Shown: one piece after another, positions 45,900 through 56,163 of the stretch
Position numbering within the stretch: the first letter of the stretch is position 1
How the letters are laid out: each line of letters begins with the position of its first letter
The notes under the pieces: model-generated
What the model saw: only the letters and a program-made list of their open reading frames with translations
Told to the model about the DNA's origin: nothing
Database searches by the model: none
Program-made: the position numbers and the translations under genes
Source: Excoecaria cochinchinensis
Lineage: Eukaryota > Streptophyta > Magnoliopsida > Malpighiales > Euphorbiaceae
DNA: 64,000 nt
Direction of reading: 5' to 3'
Assembly: GCA_947683425.1 (NCBI GenBank)
Contig: CANTUQ010000008.1
Coordinates: 2,620,501-2,684,500, forward strand

Positions 45900-46719
45900 T
45901 AGGGGTGAGCATGGACCGGTTAACCGGTCCATGAGGCAAAAAAAAATCAGTTCATTAATATCGATTTTTTGAAATTTTAGTTTATTAACCAGTCCATTAC
46001 CATCGGTTAACCAGTCAATCGGTTTCGGATTTTCAGACCGGTTAACCAATATTTTTCGGTTAACCACTATAATTATAAAATGCATTTATAAAAAAATTAA
46101 ATTGTCGAAAATACTTAAAATTTAAAATTAGAAAATAAATATAATCCAACATAATAATTAAATATGATATTCAAACAACAAATATAAACTAAAAATATTC
46201 AAAAATATTATTTTCACATATATTAAAAATTTTATTTTATTTGAAATTTTTAGTTAATATATTAATTTTATATAACTTTTCGAATATATTTTGATTTTAA
46301 TTAATAAAAAATTGATATATCGGGAAATAATAAGAAATACTAAATATGTATATATTGAACAATTAATAAATTAACTAAAATAACTTTAAAAAAAACTAAA
46401 ATGAAATTGAAATATTTTAAAGTAAATGAAAATTAAAAGGATATAAATAATTAAATATGAAAATAATGAAATAAAAAATTATAATAAAAATAAAAAAAGA
46501 GTAAAATATAATTAATAAAATATAGGGATGTTCATTTATCGGTTTCGGTTCGGTTAACCAATTTATAAGCTAAAAAAGAAAAACCAGTCCATTAATATCG
46601 GTTTTTGTAAAATACTAACCGTTAATCATAAATATCGGTTTGGTTAACCTATTTTTCGGATCGGTTTCGGTTCGGTTTCTCGGTTAACCAAGTCCAACGG
46701 TTTTTTTTGCTCACCCCTA
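45900..46719. mobile_element. MITE with TAGGGGTGAGCA ends, hAT-like
   Basis: The left end TAGGGGTGAGCA and right end TGCTCACCCCTA are perfect inverted repeats. Flanking CATACAGC and CATAGAAC may be a degenerate 8-bp target duplication. The interior has repeated GGTTAACCGGT and TTCGGTTCGGTTAACC blocks; one at about 46525 (TAGGGATGTTCATTTATCGG) resembles a second, internal terminus, suggesting a nested or chimeric element. No coding frame. Confidence 0.75.
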
Positions 46720-47269
46720 CATAGAACAATAAATGAATTAATAACAATTTACAGCAACTTACAGTGGAGAAAACATATGAACGACAAAAATAGGAAAAGA
46801 AAAGAATTGGCTCAAGCCCGTGTATTTACCCTCAGAGCTTTGATGCTTGCAGCAAAAAGAAGAAAGATAGACTTCCTGTTGATGGCTTGAAGAAAAGAAT
46901 TAAGAAAGTTGAAGTTAAAAACTTTTATTCTTTGAAAACAAATGATGAGAACTGAAAATTAAAAACCAAGAATTAATTTTTCTTGGCACCAGAATCAGTC
47001 TTCGAATTTCCCCAAAAACTTAAGAAAATATTTTCTCTCTTTTTGAATTTTTTTTCTTTTTTTTTAGTCGTTGTTAAAATGCTCCCTCCTTTAATGGTGT
47101 TTACTTTTCTTTTTATATGATCCCAGGAGCAATTAGGTTTTTAGGAGTTTAATCCTAATTAAAGTCCTAATTATCCTTTTAGAAATCTAGTTTTTATCCT
47201 TTTGGAAAAATCAAGAGAGAATTTGAGTTTTATTTTAATTGAAAAACAGTGAAAAAACCAGGAAAAATA

Positions 47270-47660
47270 GAGTCCGCAGGAGGTAGAGGATGCACGAGGT
47301 GTGGCCCCCGCCCTGGAGGCCGAGCCTCACAGACACGAGGTGTGGCCTCGCGCGAGGTAGGCCGCGCCTCGCGCGCGAGGTGGCGACCTCACAGGAGACC
47401 GCACCTCACAATCGCGAGGTGTGGGCTCCAGGCTGCACCTCGCGTGCGGCCTTTGCGTCGCGAGGTGCGGCCTAGCAGGAGGCCGCACTTCGTGTGCGCC
47501 CTTTGCGAGGCCTCATGAGGCTTCTCGCACTGGAGGTTGCACGCCAAGACTCGCGCACTGCCTATGCTTAGCCTTGATTGCTGCCCGCGGGCGCTACGCT
47601 TGACACGTGCTGCCCGTAGGAGCCGTTTCACGTGCACTGTGCAGCCCGCGGCGGCGGGCC
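47270..47660 (-). repeat. GC-rich island in Ogre LTR D
   Basis: Repeated GCGAGGTGTGG, GGCCGCGCCTCGCG and similar units in both orientations, about 120-500 bp inside the LTR start. It yields several open frames on both strands, rich in Arg and Ala, which I do not regard as genes. Confidence 0.85.
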
Positions 47661-49309
47661 CTCAAAAACTTTAAAAACAAAATAAAAAATTTTATTCAGA
47701 AAGGAGGTTTCAACAAGGAAATCATTACTTGTAACCTTTTTGCCTAGGAGCGAATATCATTTTCATCACTGGGTAACTGTAGACACCGGCTCCCGAGGTG
47801 GTCCAAGATTAGGATTACTCAATGATGAAAATAAAGACCAATTCATAATCAACAAAATAAGGATTGATCGTCTCCTTGTCAAATTATTTTATCTGTCTCA
47901 AAACGCTTATAAATGTTTATTTTTATTTTTTATTTTTATCTTTATTTTTATTTTTATTTTTTTATTTTTTATTTTTGTTTGTATTTGTATTTTTACCTTC
48001 TGAATTTTAAAAAAAAATATATATATTTCGGTGGCGCACGGGGCTGCCTACATGCTGGCGGGTGTGCTTGCGGGGAGCGCGCAGTGCACAAGAGGCCTAT
48101 GCGCAGCGTACGCGTGCATGAGGCTTGGGCACAGCGGTGCCTCACGCGCGCTCTCGCAGCTGGCCGCCCCTCTCGCCCGTTTTCGCCCACTAGCACTAAT
48201 TTCGGCCGAAAATCAATTTTTTGACATTTTTTGGACAATAAATGATTTTTTTGGGGATTTTTGAAATTTTGTTGAATTTTGACAAAGGTTAGTCAAATTA
48301 TGTCGGTGCCAAAGTTAAAAAAAATAAAATAAAAAAATAAAAAATAATAATAAAAATATAAATTGTAAAAATTTGACTTTTGGGATTTTATTTTGAATTT
48401 TGGGTGTTTTTGGTCGAAATTAGGGGAAGATTTGTCTTAAAAAAATCTGAATGAGAACTTGGTTAGTTGAAAAAAATGGAGTTTGAAAAAAATATAACGG
48501 GAGGATTCTTCATTTTTGGGAGGATGGATTTTTTTGCTAAAAAAATTTTTTTTTCTAAGGGAATTGATTTTTTTTTTTCTAAGGGTTTTGAGAGAGAAAG
48601 AAAATAAGTATTCTTAAGAATAATAAGAACCTATTTTTCTTAGACATCAAAAATTTTTCTTCACGGTTCATTGATTCTTCTTAGATCAAAAACTTTCTTC
48701 TTTGATTTTTTTTTTCTTAGATCTAAAAACTTTCCGTTTTGATTCATTTTAATTTTTTTTAGATCTAAAAAATATTTGTTGAGTTTGGAAACTTGAGAAA
48801 AGAAAATTAATTTCCTTTACTTGGGTTTTCTCATCAAATTAAACAACAAATATAAAAAAAAATTACTTTTAATTTTTGGTGTTCTTGAGTTTTTTTGAGA
48901 CAAAAACTTAAGATTTTCTTGAATTTTTTGAGTTTATTCTTAAATCTTGACAAGGGGAACTAGATCAAGACATCTTGTTTTTATATCATCAAATATGAGA
49001 GTAAAGATTGTTGGATCCATTTTTTTTCTTATCTCATTTCATTTTATTTATGTTAGTTTATTTATTTTTTCTTCCATTGATGAATACGTGTTTTTGAGTT
49101 GAGATTTATTTTTTTAGCATGAGTTTTCAATATTTGTTTTGTTTTTGGTATGAAAATGGATAAATATATATGATGTTGGGGGTGAAAAATAAGATTTGCT
49201 GATTTTCTTTTTTACTGTGATTTTTTATGATGTCTTTTTTATTTATGCTCAAATATTATTATGTTCTATTACGTGTTTGATTGCCTTCCTCTTGTTTATT
49301 TATTTAATT

Positions 49310-49311
<2 letters not shown>

Positions 49312-49396
<85 letters not shown>

Positions 49397-49462
49397 TTGT
49401 TGTTATTTTTGTTGTTGTTGTTGTTATTATTATTATTATTATTATTGTTGTTGTTTTTGTTG

Positions 49463-49510
<48 letters not shown>
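49312..49510 (+). repeat. (ATT)n/(GTT)n microsatellite in Ogre LTR E
   Basis: Alternating blocks of ATT and GTT over about 200 bp. It yields long leucine, isoleucine and valine frames that are artefacts. Confidence 0.9.
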
Positions 49511-49511
<1 letters not shown>

Positions 49512-50009
49512 CATTATTTTTATTACTGTCATTATATTTCGCATGGTGTTATTTCATGATTTAGTTTTTTTTTTTTTTTTTTTTTTTTTTATGAAATTTC
49601 ATGATTTAGTTATTATCATTATTATTACCATATTTTTGCATGATTTTTAATTATCTTTTTATATGTGCTGTTTGTATATTAAATTAATGTGTTTAATTTA
49701 ACTTCATTTTCTGCTTGTGTATTAATTTTATTCTAGATTTCTCTTATCTTCATTTTTAGTTAATTTTAGAATTATTGCTAACATTCGTATTGTTGTTTTT
49801 TTTATTTTGGTTTAAAATGTGGTGTGCTTACTTGAGTGCTTTCGTAACCAAATGAAAGGGTCGCGACGCGTAGGAGTTTACATCACTTGGGTGAGGCCTT
49901 CCCTATCTCCATTTATGTGATTGTGTTTGTTCTTGTATTTTATACGCGTGTAATTTAAAAAATCACAAAAATATTTTTATAACTAAATTGGGATTTTATT
50001 AATAAAATT

Positions 50010-50171
50010 GGGACCAATGTCCCTCATTTTATCCAAGAAATGTAAAATGTCTTCAATAAAATGAAGAGTTAAAATCTTCTAAAAATGGGATCACTCATCC
50101 CGGTTTTCGACTCAATGGTCAAAATAACTCTTCGATCCCTTTTTAAATAAGCATGAGGGAACCAATGTTCC
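50010..50171 (+). other. Conserved hairpin set in Ogre LTR E
   Basis: GGGACCAATGTCCC (50010-50023), GAAGAGTTA (50063-50071) paired with TAACTCTTC (50125-50133) around GGGATCACTCATCCC (50087-50101), then GGAACCAATGTTCC (50158-50171). This is the cleanest copy in sense orientation, 660-820 bases from the LTR end. Confidence 0.8.
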
Positions 50172-50829
50172 TAAACCAAATAAATATCCCGATTTATGTA
50201 TGTCATTTTCTATGTTTGACTTTGTTTTGTCTGTTTTAAATTTATATTCATATATCTTGTGTGCCCTTGTAATTAATTATTTTTTGAGCAATTTTATTGT
50301 CTTTCACTTGGAGATTGTATTTTGTCCCAATTTCTATTTAAAATTTTATTCAGCTTTTCTTTTCATTTAGGGGATTGTATTTGTCCCAATTTCTTCTTTA
50401 TAAATGGTGTGTTTGCATGTTTACCGCTTTATTTACCGCTTTCATTTTATCGCTTTCTTGATACTTGAAATGCGCTTTTAATAAATTGCATTAATCGCTT
50501 GAGAAGAGAGATGGAATTTTATAATCTAAAAACTCCCTTATATTTAACCAAGGCATAAATAAGAGTGAAGTTCCGAACACCTTCTCTGATTTAGACCATA
50601 GAGGTTAGATGACTTTTTTCCAGTTTCACGTAAATTGGGTGGCGACTCCAAAATATCTCAAAGGTGCCAAAAGGTGTCATGAGGCTAGATGAACTCTCCA
50701 ATGTTCTATTGGGTGGGGATTCCAAAATGTCTCATGTTACCCAAGACCAAAAGACGCGAAACAATCCCTCGAGCTTTAAAAGCGGGTCTCGCCTATGAGA
50801 GCCTTTGCTAGGTTCGGCGCGCGTCACAG

Positions 50830-50847
50830 TGGTGACTCCACTGGGGA
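50830..50847 (+). promoter_or_regulatory. Primer-binding site of the plus-strand Ogre element
   Basis: TGGTGACTCCACTGGGGA, one base after LTR E; one change from the site of copy A. Confidence 0.8.
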
Positions 50848-51757
50848 CTTTGTGACTTTGCTCTGAAAATGTCTTGGTTAAAATATATAATTGAGTTTTT
50901 AAAACCTAAAATTCTATCTCTCTTCGAAAATTGCATTGCATCATTTTAGAGGCTTAGAACTATGCTAGTTTGGTCCTTATTCTTACCCTGGTGCGTTCCT
51001 GAAGCACGACCCTATGTTCACTCAATGTAGGAAAGTGTTAAGGATAATCACTAGCCGAAGTCTCGTACCATCATGGTAAATCAAATGGAGACCCGACCGG
51101 TCATTACGCTCATAATGAGCTAGACTCGTTGGCAGGGACCATGCTTGGGTAACCCTAAAGTATCATCACCTTTGACCAAAGCTCATGTAATGGCAATAGA
51201 TACTTCCCCTAGGTGAAATGTACCATAATATTGTGCTTGATATGTGGGCCGTTATATATTGAACAAAATCAACCAAATTAAATGGTCTTTTATCAAAGGC
51301 TTTCATGCCCCCGGTGAGCCCATCTTAATTTAGTTGAAATGTTTAAATACGTAAAGGCCAGAATTCATACGTATGCGTATTAATTAAGAGATATTATGCT
51401 GCTGATTTTTCGTCGAGCACCATACGCGTCCATTGGGTTCCCCGTTAACCCATGGATCAAGCCCACCTAAGAAAGAGACCGTATTACCTCATGTGTGGGA
51501 GTAATAAGGTTGAAAGGATCTACTTGCTTGTATGTGGTTGTAAATGTTCCATAACGCACGATCATGCATTGTATATGTCATCATGTATCATTCTAACAAT
51601 TTAAATCTTTTAGCCATCATAGATTCATTTAAGTGGACTAGAGATTTCGACGGTCAACTGGTGAGGACAAATTTGCTCTTTGAGGTGCTGGAATTGGTGT
51701 TTGATTTGGGGTTTTGAGAGTGAATCATCTTCTTTACAATATACTTTAAAGTTAAAA

Positions 51758-52627
51758 ATGGCCAACCTACCCAGAGAATATGATACAACTTATACCCTGA
51801 CTGCTGAGGAGTTGGATAGGAAACTAAAAAAGTCTGAAAGTAAGATTTTAGGTATGTTTAATGAGAAAATGGCCGCTATGATGACTGCCTTTGACAGACA
51901 ACTTAGAGAGCCTTCTATTACCCGAGTCAAACCAATCAAAGTTGGGGAGACTTTCAGGGTAGGATCATCGGCTAACCTACCTCCTCAAGTCATTTATTTC
52001 GGGGGCAAACCTCTACTCTTTTCACCATTTGAGCATGGGAGAAGTAAGAGACTCGCTTCAGAGTGTGATCCAGCTGAGATACAAGTCTTAAAAAGCAAAA
52101 AAGCAAGGGCAGAATATGAGGCAGATTCAAATCTTGGCCTGAAAAATACATCAAAAAGATTTTTGATATGGTTGCCAAGACAAATGGGAAAGACAGAAGA
52201 TTAAAATCATTTACAATCAGTAGGTATGTCCAATCTCTTGAATCTGGGAAAGAGAATGGGTGATCTCGAGGAAGAAATCATGAAGTCTAAGCTTTCAACC
52301 ACTCAGGCACCTTTCAAAAAGGCCTTTGCTGCCCCTATAATTCCAAAAGTTGGTTCGATAAGGGAAGTATCAACTACTCGGAGGCATTGCTCTAACCTAT
52401 TAAATCCTTATCTTGGGTGCTCGAGAAGCTTATGAAAAAGGGAAAATTATAGCCATTGTCGGCTAGGCCTGCCTTAAGCCAAGGAAAACCTGGTCATAGA
52501 ACGGATCAATTTTGTGCTTTCCACCAACACACTGGGTACTTAACAAATCAGTGCCGAATTTTGAGGGACCGAATTTAGGATCTCATCAACAATAAGGAGA
52601 TTACTTACCTAGAGAAGAGGGGGAAAT
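51758..52627 (+). pseudogene. Gag-like remains of the plus-strand Ogre element
   Basis: From ATG 51758: MANLPREYDTTYTLTAEELD, a Lys/Glu-rich helix (KKSESKILGMFNEKMAAMM) and TRVKPIKVG; stop at 52202. Further frames (52226-52435) lead to a frameshift near 52400 and then LMKKGKL, stop, PLSARPALSQGKPGHRTDQF and FHQHTGYLTNQC, then LRDRI, stop, DLINNKEIT. The C-terminal knuckle variant (CX2HX4HX4C) matches copy A. There is no capsid core, so it corresponds to the second, shorter gag-like unit of copy A rather than to a full gag. Confidence 0.7.
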
Positions 52628-52769
52628 AAAAGCCGATGACAGATGAAAGACATTGGTTGTAGCACCTGCATTGCTAGGAGTTGTCTTTAGTAGATGTGTT
52701 TGTCTTTATATTTGAGCTTTTCAATAATGGTGTATTCAGTACTGATCATTTTAATTATATTGATGGTTT

Positions 52770-53117
52770 TTGCTTATGTTTCTCATGATTTCGCTATACA
52801 TGATTACAACCATTTGTATTAACTCAACAAATATCACTGCATTTAATTGCAGGACTTTGGAAAATCCAAAGAAAATCGTGATAGCATCTGATATAACTCC
52901 TAAAGAGAGGAAATTTCTGAGAGATATAAATAAAAAAAAGGGGGCCTTTGCCTGGACATGGAATGACATGCTGACAATTGACAAGGACATTGTGGGGGCG
53001 ATGCTGCTTCAACATGCCAACATGATGACGGGCAGAATTTCAAAAGCCATTCCTTTGCCTCCTCAACATCTAGGGCACATACAATGCAGCCAAGCAAAAT
53101 CAAACTTCGTTCATTAA
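52770..53117 (+). pseudogene. Pre-reverse-transcriptase segment of the plus-strand Ogre element
   Basis: TLENPKKIVIASDITPKERK, then KKKGAFAWTWNDM, matches the linker ahead of RT in plant gypsy pol and the segment at 26229-26501. It then degenerates before any RT catalytic motif. Confidence 0.7.
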
Positions 53118-54705
53118 AGGGCTACATCAAAAGTTAGACAAATGAAACTTTGGGCCTTCACAAGAAATATATAGCTCATTAGAACCAAGCCTTAGAATTT
53201 ATTTCCTCCCAACCATTTGAGATGATCACTCCAAAGCCAATCAAGATTGACCTTTAACCATCTGAAACCAAGATAAGTAAAGCATGGAACCTTATAGCTA
53301 AACTTAGAAGGACAGCCCATTACCTAAAAAAAAAAAAAAGTCTTGCCCCTACTTAAAAAAAAAAGAAGAAGAAGAGAAAAAAAAAACCTACAATTTTGCC
53401 GTAAACCATCTAAGCCTAAACTGTAACCCAATCTCAACCACTAAAGCCTAACCTGTAACCCAATCTCAACCCAATCTCATAGAAATTGAGCCACCAAATC
53501 GATCAAAAGGAAGCTATAAACTTTCACGGTCAAAATTTAAGCGAAGAAACTCACTACCTTAGCCAGTTTGCATAGGGGTCAAGGGAAAGTCTTTGATACT
53601 GAAAAAAAAGGAATAACCGTTAGAAGAAGCAGCCTTCCCTGCTAGCAAAGACAAAGGCAAGTTCTATCAACACCAACGAACTGAAGGAGGTTTCATGGCA
53701 AAGGCAAGAAAAAAGAAAGAGAGAAAAAAAAAGAGATCTGAGAGAAAATCTTCATTCATGAAAACCCAAGAGGGCTGGTTGATAATAGGAGTTTGATGTT
53801 TTCAAGATCCATCCCGAGATTAGATGAGATTTTGTATTTTTGAGATTAATTCCAAATAGTGATCATGTGTAATGAAATCAAACTGAAACATATGCATTTA
53901 CGCCATAATATGTTGATATGATTAGAACAGTTCACTTTACATGATCAAAGCTGTCTACTATCTACCCTCTCCTACTCTTACCACTCTTTTAGCCGACTCA
54001 TCCTGTTATCAACTGTAAATCCAATTCTACAGCACTATCATGAGAAAAATCAAGCTCATATGACTACGATTTAGGGCATAAGTACATGCTCATTGCCTTT
54101 GAAGAATCTCTAGTAGCAACTTTAGACTCTCTTACAATCTGTAAAAAAAATGAAAAAAAAAGAGCCGTTAGAGATAAAAACCGTAATTGGCGCTCGAAGT
54201 AAAAGTTAGGCAAAGGGAAAGGGTGAAAACTAGAAAACAGGTAGTCTATCCTTCAATAAAAAAAATAGAAAAAAAAGAGCCTCTGGATTGGGTTAGGTCC
54301 ATTCTAGGCAAAAATAAGGCACAGGGTTATGTGAAAATCTGCAAAGGATGCATTTCCCGCTAAAAAAAGCTAGTGTGAAAATCCACAAGGGACACACTAC
54401 CTTAAAAAAAAAGACTATAGGTATCAGATGAGAACTTTGAAATCCCAAAGGCATGAAATTCAAAAGCAGCTTCAAAACACATCGATCCTATTGCAAATTG
54501 CAGCCAGACCGGCTATCATCTCTAAGTCCACTTAAATAAATTCTTATCCTGTATTTCTGCATGACCTATGCATTTTACGTGCATGTTCACTATTTTTCCT
54601 GCATATTTGGTTTTCCAATTTTGTAGCGAGAGAGATTCGATGCGGACACCGACAAAAGGCGAGTGATGACATCAGTCAAAACACCAATCCAACAATCAAC
54701 CACAA
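53118..54705 (+). other. Non-coding region of the plus-strand Ogre element
   Basis: Many A-runs and short repeats: CTGTAACCCAATCTCAACC occurs twice (about 53421 and 53453), and GTGAAAATC-GCAAAGGATGCA / GTGAAAATCCACAAGGGACACA units lie near 54330-54400. No frame or catalytic motif found. Confidence 0.6.
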
Positions 54706-54762
54706 ACCTCTCAGGGGGCAATCAACCAAAGACCTCTTAGGGGGCAATCAACCAAAGGGCTC
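54706..54762 (+). repeat. Short tandem repeat before the main array
   Basis: About two and a half copies of a 24-bp unit, AGGGGGCAATCAACCAAAGA plus CCTCTT. Confidence 0.85.
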
Positions 54763-54779
54763 ACAGAAGGCATCACTTT

Positions 54780-55541
54780 AGAAGGGTTAGCACGATGGCA
54801 GCACTACTATTCTACGGAAGGTTAGAACGACCACGGCACTATCACTTCAAATCTTAAAAGGGTTAGCACGATGGCGGCACTACCATTCTACGGAAGGTTA
54901 GCACGACCATGGCACTACCACTTCAGAAGGGTTAGCATGATGATGGCGCTACCACTCCACATAGGGTTAGCACGATCACGACACTACCGCTTCAAATCTC
55001 AGAAGGGTTAGCACAATGGCGGCACTTCCATTCTACGGAAGGTTAGCATGACTACAATACTACCACTTCAGAAGGGTTAGCACGATGACAGTACTACCAC
55101 TCCACGGAGGGTTAGCACGATCACGACACTACCACTTCAAATCTCAGAAGGGTTAGCATGATGGCGGCACTACCATTCTACAGAAGGTTAGCACGACCAC
55201 GCCACTACCACTTTAGGAGGGTTAGCACGATAACGGCACTATCACTCTACAGAGGGTTAGCACGATCACAGCACTACCGCTTTAAATCTCAGAAGGGTTA
55301 GCACGATGGCGGCACTACCATTCTACGGAAGGGTTAGCACGACCACGATACTACCACCTTAAATCTCAGAAGGGTTAGCACGATGGCGACACTACCATTC
55401 TACGAAAAGTTAGCACGACCATGGCACTACCACTTCAGTAGGGTTAGCACGATGACGGTACTACCACTCCACGGAGGGTTAGCACGATGACGGTACTACC
55501 ACTCCACGGAGGGTTAGCACGATCACGACACTACCACTTCA
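54780..55541 (+). repeat. Higher-order tandem array in the Ogre 3' non-coding region
   Basis: About twenty monomers of 30-40 bp built on AGGGTTAGCACGATGGCGGC + ACTACCA. Monomer types differ by tail: ATTCTACGG, CACTTCAG, CACTCCACGG and CACTTCAAATCTCAG. They recur in that order, giving a higher-order unit of about 150 bp repeated roughly five times with local gains and losses. Some Ogre/Tat elements are known to carry tandem repeats between pol and the 3' LTR. Confidence 0.88.
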
Positions 55542-56163
55542 ACAAAGGATAACAAGCCGACAACATGGCGACAACCACCTGTGACGCGCGCCTAACCCCG
55601 GGGAGCCCCGAACGCCTGCTTTCAGGGCAATCGAGAGAGTTGCATAAAACTTATAAGAAATTACAAGTGCGTCCATTTTGGGCAACAAGGAGGTTTCTTG
55701 GAGTTGCCACCCAATAGAACATTGGGAAAGGTCATCTAGCCTCAGTGAGCCTAAGACAGCGCTGCTATGTCCATTTTGGGCAAGCTAGAGGGGTCTTGGA
55801 GGCCCCATCCTAATAGAACATTAGGATGGCCCTCTTACCTCATGGAGCCTAGGACTATGCAAGTTAAAGCCTTTTTACGGGACACAAGAGGTGTCGTGGA
55901 AGTCCCATTCCAATGGAACATTGAAATGGTCCTCTCGCCTCATTGAGCCCAAAAATCAGAGACGGTTCGGGACTTCCCATTTATTCATACCTTGATTAAG
56001 TTTATAATTGAGTTTTGAATTTAGCGTTTCATCCCATTTCTTATTCAATTTTAATGCAATTTAATTAAAGCGCATGTCAATCACATAAAGAAAGCGGTAG
56101 ATAAAGTAAATAAAAGCGCATGAAAATAAATTACAATAAAACTAGGGGCGGAATACAACCCCC

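Larger units (their letters stand above)
44606..47777 (-). mobile_element. Ogre LTR D (minus strand), cut at its start by the plus-strand Ogre element
   Basis: The inner end, on the plus strand TGTGACGCGCGCG, enters the Tekay 3' LTR after GACCG (44601-44605); the uninterrupted host sequence is GAGACCGATTTTTATAT at 33402-33418. The outer end stops at CACTGGGTAAC (47777), about 36 bases short of the expected start, where LTR E begins. A hAT-like MITE (45900-46719), the hairpin set (45189-45335) and a GC-rich island (47270-47660) are inside. Confidence 0.8.
47778..50828 (+). repeat. Ogre LTR E (plus strand, 3051 bp)
   Basis: Starts TGTAGACACCGGCTCCCGAG and ends GGTTCGGCGCGCGTCACA. Contains a GC-rich island (48029-48200), a mixed (ATT)n/(GTT)n run (49312-49510), the hairpin set (50010-50171) and the GGGGATTGTATTTGTCCC block (50373-50390). 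Confidence 0.88.
47778..55589 (+). mobile_element. Tat/Ogre-like element, plus strand (5' part): LTR E, leader, gag, pre-RT, repeat array
   Basis: LTR (47778-50828), primer site at 50830, leader, gag remains (51758-52627), the pre-RT linker (52770-53117), about 1.6 kb of non-coding sequence with short A-runs, then a higher-order tandem array (54780-55541). The internal part is cut at 55589 by minus-strand LTR F. No protease, RT proper, RNase H or integrase is recognisable. The gag and pre-RT pieces are arranged as in the minus-strand copy, suggesting a shared non-autonomous ancestor. Confidence 0.8.

Noticed and set aside
47249..47637. Four overlapping Arg-rich frames
   Set aside because: GC-rich island of Ogre LTR D; no codon structure and frames on both strands.
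49196..49650. Long poly-leucine, poly-isoleucine or poly-valine frames
   Set aside because: Translation of an (ATT)n/(GTT)n microsatellite in an LTR.
54780..55541. CRISPR-like array
   Set aside because: Repeats of 30-40 bp are contiguous monomers without unique spacers, and the context is a plant retrotransposon.
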